Part shown: in pieces, positions 33,288 to 41,077 of the stretch
How the letters are laid out: each line of letters begins with the position of its first letter
Position numbering within the stretch: position 1 is the stretch's first letter
Assembly (NCBI GenBank): GCA_031257405.1
Contig: JAIROS010000010.1
Location: 8,001-62,433, forward strand
Length of the DNA stretch: 54,433 nt
Reading direction: 5' to 3'
From: Puniceicoccales bacterium
GTDB lineage: Bacteria; Verrucomicrobiota; Verrucomicrobiia; Opitutales; LL51
The notes under the pieces: model-generated
Database searches by the model: none
Seen by the model: only the letters and a program-made list of their open reading frames with translations
What the model was told of the DNA's origin: nothing
Translations under genes and position numbers: made by a program

Positions 33288-34731
33288 CCTTGGCTACCAT
33301 CTCTACCGAAAATTCTTCCCGGGGATGACTCCCCAAATGCTCCAAAATCGCCGCCTGTAACTTCAATATCGCGCTCGCCGCCCTTTTGCCAGCTTCCACA
33401 CCCGGCTGATGATAGGCGTTGACGTCGATCGCAGAAGCGTAAAAACTGACCGTCCGCTCGTAAAGACCGATGAGAATGCCCAGAAAATATTCGTCTATTT
33501 TTTCAATGGTGATCGTAATGGATTCGCGGTGATTTTCAGCCAATGCCTGGCGCGTCCCCAGTAAAAATCCCTCCAAATAATCGCCGGTCGTCGCGTGCCC
33601 CTCGATACTGACCGACTCCCCGGAGCGGTCCAGTAAAACTTCAATGAATGTTACGAAAAAATTGTTAATTCCGTCGCGCAATTGCTGCACGTAGGCGTGC
33701 TGGTCCGTCGAACCTTTGTTGCCGTAAACCGTTAGCCCCTGCTCAACCACACGCCCACTACGATCGAGCTTCTTGCCCAGCGACTCCATAATCAGCTGCT
33801 GTAAAAATTTTGATAATAAGGCGAGCCGATCTTTGTAGGGGAGAATGACCATCGCTTTTTCGCCGATCCCGTAGGTCGCGGAGTACCAGGCGGCGGCGAG
33901 GATTAATGCGGGGTTACGGATGTCGGGGGTGCGCGTTAGGGAATCGATGTCGCGCATGCCGTTGAGAAATTTTTTATAATCGATCCCTTGCAGTGCCATG
34001 GGGAGTAGGCCGACGGCGGAAGCGATGCTCGTCCGACCACCAACCCAGTCCCACATCGGAAAACATTTGAGCCAACCCTCCCCTTTAGCCCGCTGATCCA
34101 ATTGGCTATCGGCACTCGTAATGGCAACCGCGTGGCGTGCGAAAGTCAATCCGGCGCGTTCGTAAGCGTGGGCCACTTCGAGCATACCGTTATTGGTTTC
34201 GGGAGTACCGCCCGATTTCGACGTGACGATGGCGAGTGTTTCGCCCAATTTTCCACTGAGTTCCGCCAGAGTCGAATCGATGCCGTCGGGGTCGGTATTG
34301 TCCAGGAAAAATAGGGCCATTTTATTGTGTGGGCCGCGGCTAAGTGCTTGGCAAGCGAGTTGGGGGCCGAGGGCCGAACCGCCGATGCCGATGCATAAAA
34401 CATTTTTAAACTTCCCATTTTGCCCGCAAATATCGCCGGAATGCACCGCGTAGGTGAAGCGATCCAGGGATTCCCAGACGTCCGTGATCATAGTTTTGAG
34501 GGCATCGGAGGGGGCGATGGCGGGGTTACGCAGCCAATAGTGGCCGACCATTCTATTTTCGTCGGCGTTAGCGATTCCGCCGCTTTCGAGGGCTGCCATT
34601 TCGCGGAAGATGGATTCGCGGTCAAATTTTTGGAGTGTTTCGTCGAATCGGTTAATTTTGCTGACGTCGATACTCAAGCCGGCGCTATCGAAATTGAAGT
34701 GATGGTCTCCGAAATATTTCCACGTATCCAT
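33166..34731 (-). CDS. pgi: glucose-6-phosphate isomerase
   Basis: Pgi interconverts glucose-6-phosphate and fructose-6-phosphate. The 521-aa protein has GIGGSALGPQLACQALSRG, SKSGGTPETNNGM, the catalytic VWDWVGGRTS and a C-terminal segment with the active-site His/Lys region (GVEAGKRAA). The ATG is at 34731. A LacI/CcpA-like palindrome and a promoter lie immediately upstream. The 3' end is duplicated downstream (32926-33090). The IIA-like cyclase gene precedes it on the same strand after 153 bases. Confidence 0.95.
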   Translation of the reverse strand: MDTWKYFGDHHFNFDSAGLSIDVSKINRFDETLQKFDRESIFREMAALESGGIANADENRMVGHYWLRNPAIAPSDALKTMITDVWESLDRFTYAVHSGDICGQNGKFKNVLCIGIGGSALGPQLACQALSRGPHNKMALFFLDNTDPDGIDSTLAELSGKLGETLAIVTSKSGGTPETNNGMLEVAHAYERAGLTFARHAVAITSADSQLDQRAKGEGWLKCFPMWDWVGGRTSIASAVGLLPMALQGIDYKKFLNGMRDIDSLTRTPDIRNPALILAAAWYSATYGIGEKAMVILPYKDRLALLSKFLQQLIMESLGKKLDRSGRVVEQGLTVYGNKGSTDQHAYVQQLRDGINNFFVTFIEVLLDRSGESVSIEGHATTGDYLEGFLLGTRQALAENHRESITITIEKIDEYFLGILIGLYERTVSFYASAIDVNAYHQPGVEAGKRAASAILKLQAAILEHLGSHPREEFSVEMVAKAIGSDRLETIFKLLEHLAANRRAKRTKGVKIQQNMYQFLA

Positions 34732-34738
34732 GCGGGTA

Positions 34739-34779
34739 AACCTAAGTTTTTTTGGTGGTGCGTCAATGGAAACGTTTCC
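34739..34779 (-). promoter_or_regulatory. pgi promoter with adjoining LacI/CcpA-like operator
   Basis: On the minus strand TTGACG (34766-34761), a 16-nt spacer and TAGGTT (34744-34739) end seven bases before the pgi ATG. One base upstream of the -35 is the perfect 12-bp palindrome GGAAACGTTTCC (34768-34779). With its central CG and AAA/TTT arms this resembles LacI/GalR-family operators, including the catabolite responsive element TGnAAnCGnTnnCn. No such regulator gene is in the window. Confidence 0.45.
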
Positions 34780-34884
34780 TAAAGCCAGTCATTTGGAATT
34801 TTTTTTTTAGAAAAACCAGGCAAATAATTATTGAAAATTTTTTTAAAAAGCCGGAGAATTGCCAGTCCTATTCTCATTATTTTC

Positions 34885-36246
34885 CTAAATGGTGGAAGAA
34901 GAAAAGCTCTGGTCCGCAAATAACATCATTTTTCCGTCCTTGAAAAGGGTTACTTGGTGCGTGCTCTCGGAAACCGCAATGGCTATGCAATTCGCAACGG
35001 CAGAAATAACCGCCCCCGCCGCATGGCGCGTACCAAATCCGCTGGGCATCTGAACCGCACGATCACTAGACGCCTGAATGAGCGATCCAGCCGATTCAAT
35101 AATGCCGTCGCCGCGAACAATAAATGCTCCGTCGATCGACGAAAATTCTTTAATCGTTTCCGCCATAAATGGGTTCAAAATGTTGCGATCCTCCTCCTTG
35201 TAACCGTAAAATGGATTTAAAACGAGGGGCTTTGTGTAGGGCTTAATTTTGGCAATATCCCCAATGACAAATAGGCAACCAACCGGCTTCCCTTCGCGCC
35301 CTTCAACGGAAATATCGGCGGCGATGGCGAGTAGGCGTTCGAGGGCTTCGGGGTGGATCCCTTCTTTTATGAGATTTTCATTGTTCGAAAACGAATTGCC
35401 AAACTCTTTAGCAATATCGATAATAGAAATGGTATCAAACGTATTACTTTGGGGCAGGCCGGAAAAACAACAAATCTTGTCCTTATAATTGAGAATGCCG
35501 CGGGTAAGGGCGATAATAATCGCGCTACGGGCCTGCGAAAGCCGGTAATTGGAGAACGGGTGGACGTAAATGATGTCGTCAAAATGGCCTTTTTCGGCGA
35601 CGCTATCCGTTTTGTGGGCGACGAGACAAAAACGTATGCCGTTAATTTTTTCCCTAATTTCCAGCGGGCCAACTAAAACATCTCCAAAAATGAGAATGGC
35701 ACTACATTGGTTGAAGCGGGCGATTTTTTGGGCTTCGCGCAACATGAGGTGATTGATCGAACTTTTATCGGAATTTACAACGGATTTACACGTACCAAAT
35801 AAATGGCGAACATTGCGGCGGAAAGTGGCGATACTTTGTTCTTTAAAAATGAGATTAATGTTATCTTGGTTTTGGAAGATGCGGGCGATAGCGGCGAGGA
35901 CGGTCAGATAGGACTCTTCATTTTGGGTGGAAATGATCATGAGGAAGATGAGGCGGGTATCCTTATGTTCGCCGGAATTCGTCGAGCTGAGCCCCTCTCC
36001 ACAGCGGCCGATGGCGAAAATATAGGGTTTAGCGATGGGGCGGCGGACGTAGGGCATAGCGACGCCGTTGCCGAGGTAGGAGGTAATCGTTTTTTCGCGC
36101 TCGATAATTTCGTTCACGACGGAGATATTTTCTTCTTTGGAATCGGAGATGTTACAAGTTTGGATAAGTTCCAGGAGGGCGTCGTCGAAATTGCCAGTTT
36201 GGAGCTCTATAATTCGGCTTTTAGATAAATATCGTCCCAGGCGCAT
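34885..36246 (-). CDS. PTS IIA-like - PK_C-like - diadenylate cyclase fusion protein
   Basis: Three domains are visible in this 453-aa protein. Residues about 1-150 resemble a fructose-type PTS EIIA domain, but the phosphorylated His of the GNGVAxPH motif is Tyr66 (GNGVAMPY). About 155-290 resemble the pyruvate-kinase C-terminal-like domain of archaeal-type cyclase DacZ. About 300-440 is a DisA_N/DAC domain with GKPVGCLFVIGD, catalytic DGA (372-374) and GTRHAAGA (RHA at 407-409). The DAC domain makes c-di-AMP from two ATP; DGA is kept, and the RHR-type motif reads RHA. The start at 36246 (ATG) is preferred; a TTG at 36288 overlaps the promoter. This looks like a c-di-AMP synthase controlled by a dead IIA domain. 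Confidence 0.78.
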   Translation of the reverse strand: MRLGRYLSKSRIIELQTGNFDDALLELIQTCNISDSKEENISVVNEIIEREKTITSYLGNGVAMPYVRRPIAKPYIFAIGRCGEGLSSTNSGEHKDTRLIFLMIISTQNEESYLTVLAAIARIFQNQDNINLIFKEQSIATFRRNVRHLFGTCKSVVNSDKSSINHLMLREAQKIARFNQCSAILIFGDVLVGPLEIREKINGIRFCLVAHKTDSVAEKGHFDDIIYVHPFSNYRLSQARSAIIIALTRGILNYKDKICCFSGLPQSNTFDTISIIDIAKEFGNSFSNNENLIKEGIHPEALERLLAIAADISVEGREGKPVGCLFVIGDIAKIKPYTKPLVLNPFYGYKEEDRNILNPFMAETIKEFSSIDGAFIVRGDGIIESAGSLIQASSDRAVQMPSGFGTRHAAGAVISAVANCIAIAVSESTHQVTLFKDGKMMLFADQSFSSSTI

Positions 36247-36260
36247 GATCTCGGTTATTA

Positions 36261-36288
36261 AAATTAATGTGCTAACATTTTTTGCCAA
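36261..36288 (-). promoter_or_regulatory. promoter of the cyclase fusion gene
   Basis: On the minus strand TTGGCA (36288-36283), a 16-nt spacer and TAATTT (36266-36261) precede the ATG at 36246 by 14 bases. The arrangement mirrors the dnaN promoter on the opposite strand. Confidence 0.4.
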
Positions 36289-36387
36289 TCTTAAAGTGGA
36301 TGCAAGTTAAATTTTATATTGGAAGTAAAATTTTTTCGGATTTATTATTGGCTGTGGTGGCGCTAATTTAGTGGGATAGGGGCATGG
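36272..36387. repeat. tandem duplication upstream of dnaN, left copy
   Basis: This copy matches 36394-36509 with a 122-bp period. It includes the same AGTTAAATTTTATAT, GGAAGTAAAA and TTTTTCGGA blocks, a promoter (TTATTA, 16-nt spacer, TAATTT) and an ATG at 36384 at the same place as the dnaN ATG. The ATG opens only a 34-codon frame. Confidence 0.85.
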
Positions 36388-36393
36388 AGTATG

Positions 36394-36509
36394 TTAAAAT
36401 TTTTTACCGATCTCGGAACATGCGCAGGTTAAATTTTATATCGGAAGTAAAAATTTTTCGGACTTGTCATTTGCCCGGGATACCCTAACTTAGCGGAGTA
36501 GAGTCATGA
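36394..36509. repeat. tandem duplication upstream of dnaN, right copy (true dnaN leader)
   Basis: This copy carries the functional start of dnaN. TTGTCA (36464-36469), a 16-nt spacer and TAACTT (36486-36491) form the promoter, and GGAG lies seven bases before the ATG at 36506. Confidence 0.85.
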
Positions 36510-37636
36510 AATTCGCCATAGAAAGAGATGCTTTAGCCGCCGGATTGCAGCAGGTCATGAATATAGTTGGGACGAAATTGACCATGCCGATTCTTTCGAA
36601 TGTCTTGATCGAGGCCGTCGCCGATCGTAACCAAATCGTATTTTCCACGACCAATTTGGATTTGGGCATGCGTTGTGCGGTAGTGGCGCAGGTGATCCAG
36701 TCGGGGAGCATCACTTTACCGGTAAAAAAATTCGCCTCAATTGTAAAAGTTTTACCGGACCAGGAGGTCCATTTCGAGTTGGATGGCGAGGTATTGGTGC
36801 GCCTATCGTCGGGGAGTTCGCACTTCAAAATCCTAGGGCTAGCGGCGGACGATTTCCCAAAATTACCGCAATTGAGTATCGATCAAAAAATTGAGGTCAA
36901 TCAGCTGCAATTGGTCCACATGCTGAAGAGCATTTCCTATGCGCAGTCCCGGGACGAAAATCGCTACATTCTCAACGGTGTTTATTTCCTGGCGGAGGAC
37001 AATAGCATCCATTTTATTGCGACGGATGGCCGCCGTTTGGCATTAGTTTCGCAGGAAGCGCCCGGCTGTAATTTCCAGAAAAATGTGATTGTTCCGGCGA
37101 AAACGATAGCGGAATTGGAGCGCACGCTGGGTATTGGCGAGGGGGTACAGATTTTGATGGCCGACAAGCAGATTGCGTTTTTGATCGACGTGGAATCGGG
37201 TCATAGCGGGGGGATTTGTGAAAATATTTACATTGTTTCGAAAATTATTGAGGGAAAATATCCCAATTACAAGCAGGTTATTCCGTCGTCTTCGGATTAC
37301 CGGGTGCGTTTGGATCGGGAGCAATTGCTATCGGTTGTGCAGCGGGTAGCGTTGGTTGCCGACGAAAAAAATTACTCCGTTCGGCTCAAATTATCCGATA
37401 ATTTGCTGGAGGTATCGGCGAAGAGTTCGGTTTACGGCGAGGCGCTGGAAAATTTACCAATAGTTTACGATGAGGAGCGCGTCGAAATCGCCTTTAATCC
37501 GCAATTTTTAGTGGACCCGCTGAAGGTTTTGGCGAACGAAGAGGTGTATTTTGAGTTTAAAAACGAGCTAAGTCCGGGGATCATCAAGACCAACGATACG
37601 TTTTTATGCGTGATAATGCCGCTGCGGATTAGTTAG
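36506..37636 (+). CDS. dnaN: DNA polymerase III beta subunit (sliding clamp)
   Basis: The clamp ring that tethers Pol III. The 376-aa protein has three repeated domains; recognisable segments include MKFAIERDALAAGLQQVMNIV at the start (quoted in part), VLIEAVADRNQIVF, FIATDGRRLALV and the C-terminal CVIMPLRIS, equivalent to the conserved MPLRL end. dnaA, recF and gyrB are not adjacent, so this is not the usual origin cluster. Its leader is duplicated (36272-36509). Confidence 0.97.
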   Translation: MKFAIERDALAAGLQQVMNIVGTKLTMPILSNVLIEAVADRNQIVFSTTNLDLGMRCAVVAQVIQSGSITLPVKKFASIVKVLPDQEVHFELDGEVLVRLSSGSSHFKILGLAADDFPKLPQLSIDQKIEVNQLQLVHMLKSISYAQSRDENRYILNGVYFLAEDNSIHFIATDGRRLALVSQEAPGCNFQKNVIVPAKTIAELERTLGIGEGVQILMADKQIAFLIDVESGHSGGICENIYIVSKIIEGKYPNYKQVIPSSSDYRVRLDREQLLSVVQRVALVADEKNYSVRLKLSDNLLEVSAKSSVYGEALENLPIVYDEERVEIAFNPQFLVDPLKVLANEEVYFEFKNELSPGIIKTNDTFLCVIMPLRIS

Positions 37637-37706
37637 AAAAAAATTTCAAAAAAAGTCTTGATTTTTTATTTTAGGGGGGATATTTTTGGCTTCGAAAGGG
37701 AAAATT

Positions 37707-38429
37707 ATGGATAAAAATCGGGTTTTATATCCCATCGGGATGACGCAGGACTGTTTTTTTGGAGCGGTTGCGGGGTTATTTTGGGTTGCGTATTTAGTGC
37801 CGGTGCTACTGGGGGGGCATTTGGCGGACCCGGTTATGAAGCTATGTATTGTGGGGAGTTTGCAGCATATTTTTGGGGTAGTTTTTTTATTTTGGTTTTC
37901 TCGGCGGGAGCGGTGGCCGGTTATCAATCCGTCGGCGATGGATCCGGTGGAGATATTTTTTGTGGGTATAGTCGGGGAGCTCGCCCTTTTCCCGTTTTTG
38001 ATGGTCACCGGTATTTTATGGCAGAAAATTCTTCTGAGTTTGCGCTACGCGTTGGATATAAGTTTTGTGGAGCAGCCTTTGTTGATTTTGTTACGTTCGG
38101 GATTGACGCAGGAGGGGCAATTTTGGGCGATTCTTTTTTTTGCGGTTATTTTAGCGCCGGTTGCGGAGGAAATATTTTTCCGCTATTTTTTCTACCGTTT
38201 TTGCAAAGCCAAGCTATCTTCGGGTTGGGCGATGTTTTGGACGGCGTTGGTATTTGCTGTGTTGCATTTTAATTTGGCGGCGTTCGCACCTTTGTTTATA
38301 ATGGGATTATTTCTAGTATTGTGTTACGAGCGCTATGGCCATCTCGGGCCGTGCGTGATTCTCCATGGCATACACAATTACATAACGATTGCGGTGGCGC
38401 TATTTCTCCCGGAGAGTATGAGATTATGA
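37707..38429 (+). CDS. CPBP-family intramembrane metalloprotease
   Basis: A 240-aa membrane protein with about seven helices. The ABI/CAAX-protease motifs are EEIFFRYFFYRF (EExxxR), FNLAAFAPLFIMGLF (second motif) and HGIHNYI (HxxxN). Prenyl-protein or bacteriocin-related functions are known for some members; none can be assigned here. The ATG at 37707 has AAGGG upstream; a TTG at 37686 adds seven residues. A 72-bp piece of this gene is duplicated at 38473-38544. Confidence 0.85.
   Translation: MDKNRVLYPIGMTQDCFFGAVAGLFWVAYLVPVLLGGHLADPVMKLCIVGSLQHIFGVVFLFWFSRRERWPVINPSAMDPVEIFFVGIVGELALFPFLMVTGILWQKILLSLRYALDISFVEQPLLILLRSGLTQEGQFWAILFFAVILAPVAEEIFFRYFFYRFCKAKLSSGWAMFWTALVFAVLHFNLAAFAPLFIMGLFLVLCYERYGHLGPCVILHGIHNYITIAVALFLPESMRL
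38149..38220. repeat. 72-bp repeat inside the CPBP gene (copy A)
   Basis: This piece encodes the EExxxR motif. It matches 38473-38544 with two differences in 72 bases, offset 324. Confidence 0.9.
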
Positions 38430-38458
38430 CGTTATTGGGAATGTTGGCGAAGGGCGTT
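38408..38458. repeat. first copy of the tsaE start region
   Basis: CCGGAGAGTATGAGATTATG and the following 30 bases match 38546-38596 at offset 138. The ATG at 38425 opens a 46-codon frame that ends at the true tsaE start. Confidence 0.9.
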
Positions 38459-38472
38459 GGCGAGGAGCATTT

Positions 38473-38544
38473 TTTTAGCGCCGGTCGCGGAGGAAATATT
38501 TTTCCGCTATTTTTTCTACCGTTTTTGAAAAGCCAAGCTATCTT
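38473..38544. pseudogene. duplicate fragment of the CPBP gene (copy B)
   Basis: Copy of 38149-38220 placed between the CPBP stop and tsaE. It is joined to the second copy of the tsaE start after a 186-bp (62-codon) loss relative to copy A. It has no start of its own. Confidence 0.85.
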
Positions 38545-38562
38545 TCCGGAAAGTATGGAATT

Positions 38563-38985
38563 ATGACATTATTGGGAATGTTGGCTAGGGGCGTTGTGTG
38601 TTTAACGGAGGAGGATTTAGTGGCGTTGGGCGAAGTTTTTGGTGAATTATTATGCGATGGGGACATTATTGCTTTGCACGGGGATTTAGGCGTTGGGAAG
38701 ACGACGTTTACGAAGGGGATTGCGAGGGCCCTTCGCATTGCGGAACCCGTGACGAGTCCGACGTTTAGCATTATGGCGCAGTATTCGGGCGCGATGAATT
38801 TAGTCCACATTGACGCCTATCGCCTGGATGGGCGGGAATATCTTGGCGTTTTGGAATATGTCCGTGGGCCGTGTGTAGTAGTCGCGGAATGGGTGGAAAA
38901 TTTGCCGGAATTGCGGGGAAATGTGACGCGGAATATCCGGATCGCGGCGAAAAATAATGGTGAACGATGTGTATATTTAATGTAA
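38563..38985 (+). CDS. tsaE: tRNA threonylcarbamoyladenosine biosynthesis ATPase TsaE
   Basis: TsaE is the ATPase partner of TsaB/TsaD in t6A synthesis. The 140-aa protein has Walker A GDLGVGKTT and TSPTFSIMAQYSG, then the Walker B-like HIDAYRLDG and VVAEWVENLPE. The start at 38563 (ATG) lies in a duplicated region; an identical short start copy is 138 bases upstream. The 3' end is duplicated downstream (39003-39149). Confidence 0.93.
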   Translation: MTLLGMLARGVVCLTEEDLVALGEVFGELLCDGDIIALHGDLGVGKTTFTKGIARALRIAEPVTSPTFSIMAQYSGAMNLVHIDAYRLDGREYLGVLEYVRGPCVVVAEWVENLPELRGNVTRNIRIAAKNNGERCVYLM

Positions 38986-39002
38986 AATAAAAAAAATATT
39001 CG

Positions 39003-39149
39003 TATCTTGGTGTTTTGGAGTATATTCGGGGGCCGTGTGTAGTAGTCGTGGAGTGGGTGGAAAATTTGCTGGAATTGCGGGAAAACGTGACTCGGAATAT
39101 CCGGATCGCGGCGAAAAATAATGGCGAACGGCGCGTATATTTAACATAA
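39003..39149 (+). pseudogene. partial tandem copy of the tsaE 3' end
   Basis: This segment matches 38839-38985 at offset 164. The reading frame stays open through 48 codons to a TAA. Differences from tsaE are V to I, A to V, P to L, G to E, C to R and M to T. It lacks any start of its own and looks like a decayed duplicate. Confidence 0.85.
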
Positions 39150-39198
39150 AAAGGAAAAATATTGTATTTTTTTATTGCTTCGTAATGTCGGGGCAGGT

Positions 39199-39891
39199 AT
39201 GAATAAAAAGAGGACAGTGAGTGTGTTTACGATTATTAAAAATTGGTTTTTGACGGGGCTTTGTACGCTTTTACCGTTGGGTGTTACGGCCATCGTCGTG
39301 CAATTATTGTTGGATCACGTTGGGGCGCCGGCGAGTAAATTTTTGTTGCACTGTTTTCGGCTAACGACCCCGGACGTCTTCTGGATGAATACGATTGTCA
39401 ATTTATTTTCCACGGTTTTCGTCGTAGGGATCATTACGGTGCTTGGATTTTTGTCCAAATATTTTTTAGGGAGGACGGTTATACGGCTAACGGAGCGGCT
39501 GATTGAGCGGGTGCCATTTGTAAATAATGTTTACAAGACGGTTAAGCAGGTGGTTGATACGTTTAGTAAGAATCAGGAGGCGGTTTTTCAGAAGACGGTA
39601 TTGATCGAGTATCCGCGCAGGGGGATGTACGCGATTGGTTTTGTGTCGAGCGAGACGCAGGGGGAGGTGCAGATTAAGACGAAGGAGACGGTGGTGAATG
39701 TTTTTTTACCGACCACGCCCAATCCGACGAGTGGATTTTTACTGTTGGTGCCCCGGGAGGATATTATTTTTTTGGAGATGACGGTTTCCGACGGGATGAA
39801 GATGGTCATTTCCGGTGGGCTAGTTAATCCGGAATATGCGGCCAAGGAGGCGCGAGGGCCGGACTTATTGCTGAAAGAGGAGGAAGAGTGA
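39199..39891 (+). CDS. DUF502 family membrane protein
   Basis: A 230-aa protein with two N-terminal membrane helices (WFLTGLCTLLPLGVTAIVVQLLLD quoted in part and the FSTVFVVGIITVLGFLS segment), then a soluble part with IPLYP-like RVPFVNNVYKTVKQVVDTF and GFVSSETQGEV. This matches the DUF502 family, which is widespread and of unknown function. The ATG at 39199 is chosen; a TTG at 39175 would add eight residues. A hairpin terminator follows. Confidence 0.85.
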   Translation: MNKKRTVSVFTIIKNWFLTGLCTLLPLGVTAIVVQLLLDHVGAPASKFLLHCFRLTTPDVFWMNTIVNLFSTVFVVGIITVLGFLSKYFLGRTVIRLTERLIERVPFVNNVYKTVKQVVDTFSKNQEAVFQKTVLIEYPRRGMYAIGFVSSETQGEVQIKTKETVVNVFLPTTPNPTSGFLLLVPREDIIFLEMTVSDGMKMVISGGLVNPEYAAKEARGPDLLLKEEEE

Positions 39892-39906
39892 ATCATAAAA
39901 ATATCG

Positions 39907-39950
39907 TAAAATAATTCCCCTAATGGCCATTCGAAGGGGGCATTATTTTA
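39907..39950. terminator. nested hairpin after the DUF502 gene
   Basis: TAAAATAAT (39907-39915) pairs with ATTATTTTA (39942-39950), and CCCCT (39917-39921) with AGGGG (39935-39939). The loop contains the palindrome AATGGCCATT. A T-rich run follows. This is a plausible terminator between the DUF502 and holA genes. Confidence 0.6.
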
Positions 39951-39979
39951 TTTATTTTTTATAAATTTTTAAAGAAAAG

Positions 39980-41065
39980 GTGGTATTAGAGTCGAAATTT
40001 TTTGTTGGAGGGAGTGATCATTTTAGTATTGCGAGGCGGGGGGAAGAGATTGTGCGATCGTTTGGGGCCGCTGAAATTGAGGTGATCGGGAGTGATGCGG
40101 ATAAAATTTTTGAGGCGGTTCAGGAATTGCGGCGGGTGTGCGAGGCGCTCCGCACGGTTTCGTTTTTTTCCGGCAGGAAATTGGTGTGGTATCGCGGCGT
40201 TTCCTTTTTGAGTGACGCGAAAATTAATCGCGGCGAAGAGGTTTTGGATTGGCTTCAGGAGCTGCAAAATTTGTTCGAAAAAGTCCCCGAAGTCGGCTGT
40301 TTGATTACGGCGGGCGCCGTCGATAAGCGTCAAAAATTTGTTAAATGGTTTCTGAAAAATTGCCATTCGGAGATCTTGGATACCCCTAAATTAGAAGGCT
40401 GCGAGCGCTATATTCTGAGGGTTGTGGGCCGCGAATGTAAAAAAATGACGCCGGAGGCATTGCATAATTTTTTACAAAAAACAAACAATGATTTGGCCAC
40501 CATTGACAGCGAACTCGCGAAATTATTGCTCTACGTCGGCGACGGAAATCCTATCACCGCGCAGGACGTCGAGTCGATCGTCGTCGATTCGCGCGCCGGC
40601 GATTTTTTTGAGGCAATTAATTTGTTTTTTGAAGAAAATTTTGAATTTTTTTCACAAGGTATCCGGCGCTATTTCTCTTACCGCGGCGAAAGTAGACCCC
40701 TGCTCGCGGCGTTGCAAAATCGCGTGCGCCTGCTAATTCAATTACGTTTTTTTTACGAAAATGATCGCGTGGAAAACATCAGTAAATCGGTCTTGGAACG
40801 CCTCGGGGAACGCTACGGCACGGGCGATAATGCGGGTCCGGGGAGTATTTTTGCGCAGAATCCGTGGTATTTGGGCAAGTTGCTGGCGATCGCAAAAAAA
40901 TGTCCGCTGAGCGCTTGGATACAGTTCCAAATCAAACTTTTAACGGCGCTCGTCCCCCTGTCGGAACATTATGATCGCCCGTGGTCGGTGTTCGAAAATT
41001 TATACTTCCAACTGAAACTCATGCAAAATAATGCCACCGCAACGCCATCCTCTTCCCGGCCCTAG
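39980..41065 (+). CDS. holA: DNA polymerase III delta subunit
   Basis: HolA opens the clamp in the clamp-loader complex. The 361-aa sequence fits the AAA+-like delta fold: FFVGGSDHFSIARRGEEIV near the start, FFSGRKLVWYRG, CLITAGAVDKRQKFVKWF in pieces, and DLATIDSELAKLLLYVG with the C-terminal collar. The level of identity to well-studied deltas is low, as usual for the family. The GTG at 39980 starts immediately after AAAGG. lpxK follows 12 bases later. Confidence 0.85.
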   Translation: MVLESKFFVGGSDHFSIARRGEEIVRSFGAAEIEVIGSDADKIFEAVQELRRVCEALRTVSFFSGRKLVWYRGVSFLSDAKINRGEEVLDWLQELQNLFEKVPEVGCLITAGAVDKRQKFVKWFLKNCHSEILDTPKLEGCERYILRVVGRECKKMTPEALHNFLQKTNNDLATIDSELAKLLLYVGDGNPITAQDVESIVVDSRAGDFFEAINLFFEENFEFFSQGIRRYFSYRGESRPLLAALQNRVRLLIQLRFFYENDRVENISKSVLERLGERYGTGDNAGPGSIFAQNPWYLGKLLAIAKKCPLSAWIQFQIKLLTALVPLSEHYDRPWSVFENLYFQLKLMQNNATATPSSSRP

Positions 41066-41077
41066 AAAATAAATTTC

